NCBI GenBank assembly: GCA_963457665.1
Contig: OY735209.1
Coordinates: forward strand, 8,506,814-8,570,813
DNA: 64,000 nt
Reading direction: 5' to 3'
Origin: Thysanoteuthis rhombus
Taxonomy: Eukaryota; Mollusca; Cephalopoda; Oegopsida; Thysanoteuthidae
Made by a program: the position numbers and the translations under genes
Notes under the pieces: generated by a model
The model's input: only the letters and a program-made list of their open reading frames with translations
What the model was told of the DNA's origin: nothing
Databases searched by the model: none
Shown here: positions 55,950 through 64,000 of the stretch, piece after piece
How positions within the stretch are numbered: position 1 is the stretch's first letter
How the letters are laid out: the number at the start of each line of letters is the position of its first letter

Positions 55950-56580
55950 GTCTGGCTGTACAGTAGTAAGGTCTTACAAGTTTGATGACGGGTCAGATAA
56001 GAAAAATTCTGTAATATAATCATGCGACTCGACTGCAAATATAAAAAAAATAGTTTTGTGATAATATAATCAGAATCATCCTGGAACATTTCATACTGCG
56101 TGATGACCACTCATTGCTGTAATCCGAGGGTGTAACTTATATAACCGTAACTACATGTTCTGTTTCGGGCGCCTACTCAAGATGGCATGGTAATAAGATA
56201 TCAGAAGTTGGATGACAGGGCAGGGGTTCAAAATAATTCCGGAAAAATAATCATGCAGCTCGATTGCAGCAAATAGAGTGAAACAACAACATGATCAGAA
56301 TTTTTCTGGGGCTTCTTATAATGTAAGGTGGCCACTAATGGCAGTAATCCAAGTGTGTGATTTGTTCATTTATTACTACATATTTCGTTTTGGGGGCTTG
56401 CCTAAGACGGTACAGAAATAAGATCTTTCAATTAAGATGACAGGCAAGCGATATAAAGAATCCCGTAAAATGATTATACGACTCGATGGCAACAAATAGA
56501 CGGCGTAATCAGATTTTTCCTTGGCATATTAGAATGTACAGTAGCCACTATTTGCAATAATCCGAGTGTGTAACTTATTT
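55950..56580 (+). repeat. three-unit tandem repeat, period about 215-225 bp
   Basis: The marker 'taatcc(g/a)agngtgta' recurs at 56120, 56345 and 56558. Each unit also holds 'aagat..catgg..aataagat', 'gatgacagg', 'aatnatncgactcgat' and 'gccact..tggcagtaatcc'-like blocks. Units are diverged but in register, suggesting an old satellite-like array. No coding frame spans a unit. Confidence 0.8.
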
Positions 56581-57309
56581 ATTAATGACTATATTTCCTG
56601 ATTTGGACTCCCTAACTGCACCCCAGCATCGGCCGCGTGTTCACCTCTACATCCACCCTTTCCCCACCCTTACACATGCTATACCACGGACTCCTACGCC
56701 TATTCCATCCCGACCCTACACTGGCTGTAGTGATATATTCCGAAGTGCATTTATTAACATGAATAAGTAATTTCATTTCCATTGGAAAAGCTGGTTGATA
56801 AGCGTCGGCCATTTTCGAATTCTTTTTCACTCAAAAATAAAAATCAGTGAATATTTACTGGACAGCTCAACAACACAACAATCCATTCGGAAGATGGGCA
56901 TGAATTTTAAATGTACTTCTGCAAAATTAAACAGACTGTCACGCACAGGGGCGTAGCTAGAGATTGGGGCGGGAGCACTTGGCTCTCAGAGAAGTGACCT
57001 CCAACATTTAACGGGATTTGTGTCAGGAGAAGTTTAGTAGGAATCTTTTGGGGCTCCCCCTCCATTGGGGAAGTCGGGGGCGTTCTAAAATCGCTCTTCC
57101 CACCTTCAGATTCGCTTCTAGTCACGCAATATCACTTGATCCGGAGTTTTCCCTAGAAGGAATAGGACTGGATCAATTTTTTGTCAGCTCCGTGACGAGC
57201 GATAATGTATTTGATCCGGATCAGAATTACACTTGATCCGACATTAATTAACCTTTGATAATTGCAACGAAAGATCAAGTTCAACGTTGACTTTCAATTT
57301 GATCAATTA
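56581..57309. other. unrecognised sequence
   Basis: 57150-57240 has several 'gatccg' words ('cttgatccggag', 'gatccggatcag', 'cttgatccgac'). No gene recognised. Confidence 0.4.
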
Positions 57310-57539
57310 GTCACACTGTCTATCTTTCACCCACTTTCCTCTCACCCCCTCTTTCTCTCTCTCTTTCTCTCTCTTTCTCTCTCTTTCTTATTCTGATCCT
57401 CTCTCTCGTTTCTCTCCTAATCTTTCAACTTCTCTCTCACTCCATAAATCGCCCCCAACTCTTTCTCTCTCTTCTATTCATAGTTTCCTTCCCTCTATGT
57501 AACTCTTTCTCTTGCACCAACTTCCTGTTTCTCCCTTTC

Positions 57540-57622
<83 letters not shown>
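57310..57622. repeat. polypyrimidine tract and TA array
   Basis: CT-rich sequence at 57310-57572 ending in a CT array, then TA at 57573-57620. Confidence 0.9.
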
Positions 57623-57625
<3 letters not shown>

Positions 57626-58149
57626 TATATAAAAGAATATCTAACATCACCGTGTGAGTTGACTGGTTGGTTGGTCTATCTTATGGTCAAACAATGGGAG
57701 TAACTCTCATATTTCCATGCAAAAGTTACTCCTCTCAAGGAATTTTCATTATTTTGTTATTTGTAAAAGAAAAATGATTGTACACAATAATATTTGAGAT
57801 CTGTAATGAATTCTGAATTCTTTTTTAAAACCATGATGGACCAGTATTAGAATATTACACAGTATATGCAAATCATCGATCAATCTAAAGTCGTCATCGA
57901 TCACATCTTATATTAAAGAATCATGTTTGGTGTTGCTCAATCTTATTATTACGTCATCATAATATGGAATTCTATTTTACTACGTCGGTTGTGCGAACAA
58001 AATTCAATTTTACTACGATACTAGCTTAGCACTGACTGATGGCAGGGTCTTTTGAATGCACTAAAGATCAAACTAGCGAATTTATGGTCTGAAATTTCAG
58101 GCTTGTTTTTTCAACACTAGTTTTCCAAAAATACCTCGAGATTCAAACT
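57623..58149. other. unrecognised sequence
   Basis: No gene, RNA or repeat recognised. Confidence 0.4.
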
Positions 58150-58221
58150 CCAGCTGAGACAAGGTTCTCCGGAAAGAGTAATTATTGAAAAGGGTCACCC
58201 TACTTTGAGGACCATTGGTCT
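58150..58221 (-). mobile_element. hAT-like terminal segment, second copy
   Basis: The minus strand reads 'aatggtcctcaaagtagggt' then 'gacccttttcaataatt' and 'ggagaacc', matching 48637-48721. Confidence 0.55.
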
Positions 58222-59749
58222 AGAAGACGAACAACTCTGATTCCAAACTGGGAAACTCGGCATCTTTAGAGACGGACAACGCGTTCTCAGAATGTCCAAG
58301 TTATGATGCTCTGGTTCACCTTTGACAGTCTTAGCAAGCCGGAAGTGATTTATAATAAATTGCTCGAGTAAAAAAAAAAGTAGAATAAAAGTGAGCGGAC
58401 GGAATTACGCGACCGCTGACTCCACCTCCTCTCGACACGTCGGGTACAAGTAGAATATCGGGAGAAAAAAGCATCAGCTAATGTTCTGATCCGCCTAGAA
58501 GAGTAGCAGGTAGGTACTCCTGAAGGACTGATTCCTTGATACTCAATCAGAACCGGAGAATAATTCAAAAAGTTTTCTACAGGAAGTATTTGTGACATTG
58601 TACATGAAGATACGAAAGAGCACGATGGTTTGAATATTGAATAGTGTTTTATTTTCTGTCACGCGCCATAAGGCGAGTTTTAAAAAATCGGTGCAACACA
58701 ATCTTCCACCTCTTAATATTCCTCTCTTTTTTTCCTGGTATTTAGCTATGCTTTGCAAAATACCATTTTAAAGACATCTGAATAAAAAAAATTTTTTCGA
58801 TCCCCCAGAAGGGTCTCTCCTCGGTTTGAATTCAAAGTTCATCTCTCAGACCAGTGCTGAAAAACCTAGTCTGCCCTGCTATTAACTCATACTGGCAGGA
58901 AGAATAGATGGTTTCATGCCTTCTAAAAGGGCATTAGTGTGTAGTGAGTACAGACTAGATGCTAAATATGCCAGCCTCCTGCGCCTGAAAAGTGTTAAAT
59001 AATTGTTGTGATCGGTTAATGCGTGTGTGCAAATCTCTTCAGTGTCTTTATTTTCCGAATCTGAGGGAAGCGTAACCCAGTTTTCCCACCAAGATCGATA
59101 TCAACTGATGGAAATTCCGTGCAGATCACATGTCGATATATTAACGTGACTGGTGCTACAAGTGCACTATTTGTAATTAAACCTCCTTGACCTGGATTCA
59201 AGGATACGTGACTCGTCACTTCCGGAATATGAAGAGTGTGAAGTTTCAAAATGGCGGTTATTGAGTGGAGACATAGGTTGAGTTAGATTCGTGAGAAGAA
59301 GACAAGACAAGACAAGACAAAAGAAGAAAGAAATACCACGGCTTTCTTCTTGGCTAGCGACGTGACAAATTCGATTCGACTCTATTCAATACGCTGATAT
59401 ATTTAGTTTTCTATCGCCTTGTTCGCTGATGGAAGTGACGCACTTTTTTGCTGCAAAAATAGTGTACCCACAAATAGATGGACTGCGTTATAGCATGGGA
59501 AAGCAAGACTGGGATTCAGATTCACCAGGATTAATGCACAGAAGGTTTTTTTTTCCAAATTGTTGAAAAATTTATCAAAATCAATAATTTTCAGACTTAG
59601 ATATCAAGTATGAAGTGAACACATCTAATATGGGGGTATCGGCCGAGTTATGATCGATGAGGTGCATTTTGTAAATAATCAGAATATTCATTAACTACTA
59701 CAAAAATCGTTGATCCCATCACTTAACGTGAACTCAGACACACACACAA
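58222..59749. other. unrecognised sequence
   Basis: A small ACAAG array lies at 59302-59321. Frames at 58350-58758 and 59016-59249 carry no recognisable motif. Confidence 0.4.
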
Positions 59750-59982
59750 ACATATACAGTACAGATCAGGAATAAAATATAATGTAATATACGATATGTG
59801 ATGAGTTTATTTCATAAAGTGCTCTATACATTCAACATCGAATATTAGGTTGATTTAGAGTAGAGCTTGAATAATGATGAGGTAAGTTTTCACTATACAA
59901 ATATGTTTATCTTTCTATTCTGTTCGGGCTTCTTCAGGCGCAGAAACATTAACGTTTTTGTGTTGCAAATCTTTACTTTATC

Positions 59983-60066
<84 letters not shown>
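59750..60066 (-). mobile_element. family D copy D4 with TA/TG array
   Basis: The inverted family D tail ('acagatcaggaataaaat', 'gagtttatttcataaagtgctc') is followed by a back-to-back pair of hammerhead-like segments (59888-59972) and then TA-TG-TA arrays (59983-60066). Confidence 0.7.
59888..59972 (-). ncRNA. inverted pair of hammerhead-like segments (D4)
   Basis: The minus-strand half reads CTGAAGA, a GCCC-type stem II region, GAAAG, a short stem III and ATA. The plus-strand half, truncated, reads GAAAC, a stem III region and GTT before GCAAATC. The layout parallels 60320-60432. Confidence 0.35.
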
Positions 60067-60068
<2 letters not shown>

Positions 60069-60224
60069 TTGCATGTATGTATTCTAATGATAAATTGTGT
60101 TTATATTGAAATTGCTCAATATTTTTAATGAAACAGGGCAAGAATAATAAATATTGAAAAGTTCATTCCGCGCTTAATTTCACAGAAGTGTGAAACAAAT
60201 TTGTAATGATGATTCCATAAGTGT

Positions 60225-60227
<3 letters not shown>

Positions 60228-60279
<52 letters not shown>
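60228..60279. repeat. (TA)n array
   Basis: Uninterrupted TA array on the left side of family D copy D5. Confidence 0.95.
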
Positions 60280-60285
60280 CTATTC

Positions 60286-60442
60286 AGTTGAAGTAGAGCT
60301 TTGAATATGGTGGAATAATGGAATCGCTACACAAACACGTTTATGTTTCTGCCTTTAGGGGCTTCTTCAAGCGAAGATTCGCCCGTGGAAGCCCAAGAAG
60401 GCAGAAACATAAACGTGTTAGCGTAGCAAATCCATTGTTTCA

Positions 60443-60480
<38 letters not shown>
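60286..60480. mobile_element. family D copy D5, palindromic
   Basis: A TA array on each side (60228-60279 and 60446-60480) encloses a palindrome. Its arms carry 'cacgtttatgtttctgcctt' and its inverted match 'aaggcagaaacataaacgtg'. The frame at 60318-60518 is a by-product. Confidence 0.75.
60320..60432. ncRNA. two opposed hammerhead-like motifs (D5)
   Basis: Minus strand (60320-60380): stem I GAATC..CGC/GCGATTC, core TTGAAGA, stem II GCC/GGC, GAAAC, a stem III of up to 6-7 pairs, and GTA before GCGATTC. Plus strand (60376-60432): GATTCGC, a degenerate CCGTGGA core, GCC/GGC stem II, GAAAC, stem III region, and GTA before GCAAATC. GAAAC and the GTA site are intact on both strands; the CUGAUGA box is not. 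Confidence 0.5.
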
Positions 60481-60482
<2 letters not shown>

Positions 60483-61535
60483 TATTGTTTTTTCAGATGG
60501 TGCAACGCCTTAAGGTGATTCCTCTGTAACAGCTTTTTTTGTGCCACTTGATTTTGTCATATGTAGGAACTGTCTTTGCTTTCTGTGAATTCCTCTCTGG
60601 ATGACCATTTCATTAGAATATGATTTAAACCCCAACATTGTGTTATATCGGGGTCTGTGCACTGTATTTCCCTGGTTCACCCCTTCGATTCTCCTATAAC
60701 ACCTCACCCGTTGTGTATAACTGAATTGCGTTTTATCTATCACTGTCTGTTTGTATCATATCTCAGCTTCGTATTTTAGCAAAGAGGCCAACATCGGATA
60801 GCTTCAGCTGCATAGTAGAGGAATTGTGATGACCAATAACGAACAGTTGCCAAAAACGCCTCTGTGAATCATGCAAGTCGGCAAATGTTATAATTTATCT
60901 TTCAAACTGTCAAATGGAAATTGCTTGTAATATGGGACTTCTACCATCATTCGACTTCTCAGATCAAGCAAATTGCTCGTCATACGACAGCGTTTCAATA
61001 TTATGAATATACTTTTGCCGATTCGGGTGATATCAGGTTTCGTAATTTTTGGTCATAAATACTTCAGCTGTCCCATGAAACGCTCGTAAATTTAAGAGGG
61101 CTTCCGTCAAATATGAGTTAGGAAAGCCACCTCAATTCCCACTTGACCTTTGAACTGAATTGACAAGTAAGAGATATCCACAGTAAACAAAGGTATTTTT
61201 TACTGTATCTTAAAGGAAAAAAAATAGTATTCTTCCATCCAAATCAAGTCAGTATATTTCTATGATAGGTGCTTCATGTTTAGACGATTTTAAGATTGCA
61301 GAGTTCAAATTTTCTTGTAGACTGCCATCAATCATGGTGTAAGCGAAGCTAATTTTTGATAACAAAACTTGACTTTAAAAATAATCTAAAAACCGGTATG
61401 CAAAAGAGATGTTTGTACGGCTAACCTTATGCTATTCTCTAACAATTAAAACCAAAATTAAAACTTTAAAAAAGATATTTTAGTCACTGCAATTCATTTT
61501 GAAACTTTTCTCTAAAAGGTCCATCATCATTGCTA
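60481..61535. other. unrecognised sequence
   Basis: No gene, RNA or repeat recognised. Confidence 0.4.
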
Positions 61536-62260
61536 TTTGGTTGGTGCAAAAATAATTTCAATTTCTCAGCATCGACCTTGAAACAATATATACCAGATTA
61601 GAATAATATCCATTACTTGAAATAAAAACATACGCAATTTTCACATTTTTTGCCGACTAAAGACTTTCATTCTGGAAGCATAGAATTCTTGGGTCCTCAA
61701 ATCAATGAATTTTCCCGGGGGCGTTTTGTACTGGCGCCTGGTTATTGGAGAATTTCCCTTGCAGGAAATGGTCAAAATGCTTGAAAAGACGGTACTTGGT
61801 CGGACAGAGGTCTGGCGAGTAAGCTGGATTAAGTAGAGTTTCGTGGTCTGGTCAGTTCAGTTTCTGCAGAGTCTTTTTGCGCGAAATGCGAGCTTTTTCG
61901 CCTTTCCAATTTTGTTGAATGGTCAACGTTTAGTTCATCTGAAACCTCTCAAGTTATTTTGCGTGGATCTGCTTCAATAATGACCCTTCATTGCATGACC
62001 ACCAATCACAGAAGTACGTCAACATCCTGAAGGCTTTCGTCCCCGTTTCGAAATTGGGAACCAATGTAGGGCTGTGCATCCGTTGATGGTCACTTGGCCA
62101 AATACTTGGTTGATATTGTGAGCAGTTTCCGCTGGTTTACGTCCTATTTTGAACTCATACATATTTATTTTCTTTCATTCTTTGATTTGACAGCTCCCAA
62201 TAAACCAGAATAAATGGTGAAAAGGAAACGCCCCTCTTAAATAAATAGAGTGAAAATCAA
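61536..62260 (-). mobile_element. mariner element, internally deleted
   Basis: The left end 'ttggttggtgcaaaaataat' next to a TA dinucleotide (61534-61535) matches the well-known mariner TIR. Minus-strand conceptual translation from about 62165 downward gives the N-terminal DNA-binding region (Tyr-Glu-Phe-Lys-Ile-Gly-Arg-Lys; an Ala-Asp-Pro-Arg block; a Glu-Leu-Asn-Val-Asp-His-Ser block near 61930). After a gap it gives the C-terminal block AYSPDLCPTKYRLFKHFDHF near 61800. The whole segment holding the first two catalytic Asp is missing, and the third (SPDLxPTD) is Lys. Frame shifts and stops are present. The 5' TIR could not be identified. Confidence 0.85.
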
Positions 62261-64000
62261 GCTTTGAAATGATAAATGATATGAACATAGTTAAATAATA
62301 GTTTGGTATGTCGATCGTCCCCAGTCGTATTAAGGAGCAGAAAGAGAAAAAAATGGGTTTCGCATCTCATCTACTACCTGCTATTATGTCATAAGAGGTG
62401 TCATGTCATCTTTAGATGGCGTATCAGACGTTGTTTTTTTTACTGTTGCCAAGTATCGTTTTTTATATAATAGCTAAAACAGTCTTCAAAATGGCTAAAA
62501 TCTGCTAAAACTCTCTATGTTCTGCTAGATTTATTGCTAAAAATTATATGCCTTCTCATTTAAAGCCCACTTATCAAATAAAACAGCCATATACTAAGAC
62601 CACAGAACAAATTGTTGATGAAAAAATTGTATCTTCACTTTAATTTAAACTTACTTATTGTTTTATTAATTCGCAGATTTGGGGTCTCATTTTCCTCTTC
62701 CTCCTTGTGCTACTAATATCACAACTAGTTATGCTATCACTACTTCGTTAAGAATCCATTTGGAATCGGAAATCACAAATATGGACGTATCGATGGTGGA
62801 TGCTTTGTTGAAATTATGGTTCTCGTTTCTTTCTGATGCAATTTTCAACCAATCTGTTTTACCTTCAGTCCAGTGTTTATCCGCTTGAAGCAACTCTCAT
62901 AATACCGGTCCTATTATAGCCTAAAACATGGCCATGAATACGCGTGAAAATGCTGCATCTTTCTTCGTTTTTGTTCCTTCCTTCTTTCATTTCTTTTCAC
63001 AAAGCTGATTTATGACCGTTTATGGCCAATACAAACCACGCAATAACAATATTCAAGAGAGAGTTTTTATTGCATATCAATTAGTCTGCCATTGATGGAT
63101 CGTCTGCTTCAATCAAATCAAAATCGTCTTCTTCCAAAAATCTATGACGGCTTTTTTTTCTATATAAGCGTTTCAATCAAAGCAGCTCGCTGCTCGATAC
63201 AATTTGTTGGCGGCTCATCTCACGTTTCCTCTTAGATGTGTGCAAGAAAAACATCTATCTGTGAATATAATCAAACGCGTTATCAAAAATAACTGGCAAA
63301 CTCTGTCTATTTAACCTTCTAGTTGATTTTCTCTTGTGTGCACACAAACGTCCTATCAAAAGGATCGGGATTCGGTTATACATTTGAAACATTTAATCAG
63401 ATTTAGTTATGATTATCCAAGTTGAAAGAAAAACACTTAGAATATAGATATAAAAATCATTCAAAGAAATAATAAGTTTCTCGTCAAGTAACATTAATTA
63501 CATTTTCTTTTCTGATGACTGATGATGATTGAAAGATCTGGAACTTTAAAACCGACCCAAAATAAGAATAAGATTCATCCAGTACTTTCTGATATAAAAT
63601 GGTAGATGAACAGGCGGATAAACACTATCGAAAAATATATTCCTCCTTCAACTTGATTTCATATTAATCCTTCACTTTTTCGATTACTGTCCTGGTGGGT
63701 TGGGCTAAAATCATAGATCCTTTTGCTTACAACTCATGATATGTCATCAGATAAACCCTAACTCTAACCATTGTCAAGATATTTTGGTCAGCTATTAAGA
63801 CCACCCTCTTTTCATGAACTTCAATTTCTAACCTGAAAACACAGATACTTGGCGCTACACGTTTATGCTAGTAGTCAGCTCATTTGACAATGTATATAAT
63901 CTGCGATACCCAACTGGTGTGAATATTTATGTACAATTCTTTTACTAATATATTCGTTTTTGTTTTGTTTTTGCGTTTATTCAAAGTGCGTTTGGGTAAG
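62261..64000. other. unrecognised sequence
   Basis: AT-rich. A local echo of 'gctaaaa' words occurs at 62470-62540. The 69-codon frame at 62679-62888 has no recognisable motif, and no splice-bounded exon was convincing. Confidence 0.4.

Overview
The window looks like intergenic or intronic DNA from an animal nuclear genome. It is strongly AT-rich, contains no operons or densely packed reading frames, and is crowded with dinucleotide arrays, mostly (TA)n running into (TG)n or (CA)n. It also holds decayed LINEs (RTE-like and CR1/L2-like), a mariner, hAT-like ends, other DDE transposon remnants and tRNA-derived SINE heads. The combination of long (TA)n-(TG)n tracts, GATA minisatellites, RTE elements and tRNA SINEs suggests a lophotrochozoan, possibly a cephalopod mollusc. 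That placement is inference, because no host gene was recognised to anchor it.

No host protein-coding gene can be called with confidence. Most long open frames are translations of microsatellites, for example runs of Ile-Tyr, Ser-Leu, His-Thr or Ile-Tyr-Leu-Ser. The only candidate host exon is a 289-bp, relatively GC-rich open block on the minus strand at 22141-22429, bounded by a consensus acceptor and a GTAAGT donor.

Layout. 1-6.1 kb: repeat family A copies (a TIR-bearing ~430-bp interspersed element), a tRNA-SINE head, a pogo/Tigger-like MITE and an RTE 3' end nested in family A. 7.3-10.3 kb: more family A, a tRNA-SINE split by an RTE 3' end, a ~780-bp GATA/12-mer minisatellite and a 266-bp tandem duplication. 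10.4-12.7 kb: a hammerhead-like core and a CR1/L2-like LINE. 13.2-21.4 kb: families B and C and a degenerate TG-rich tract of nearly 1 kb. 22-28 kb: the candidate exon, a palindromic MITE and several tRNA-SINE heads. 28.9-42 kb: family A pairs, RTE pieces, a hAT-like end and large TA arrays. 44-49 kb: an RTE copy with a 5' inversion, hAT-like ends and family D. 50-52 kb: a polypurine tract and a mariner-superfamily transposase remnant. 52-60.5 kb: further TA arrays, a three-unit ~220-bp tandem repeat and family D copies with hammerhead-like folds. 61.5-62.3 kb: an internally deleted mariner. The rest is unrecognised sequence.

The most unusual signal is family D. Its copies abut long TA arrays and carry segments that can be drawn as type I hammerhead ribozymes. 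Two copies hold a pair of such motifs facing each other as a palindrome. Each recognised mobile element carries at least one disabling change, so the window reads as a layered graveyard of insertions in which non-autonomous families (A, B, C, D, SINEs) dominate. All assignments come from reading the sequence; no searches were run.
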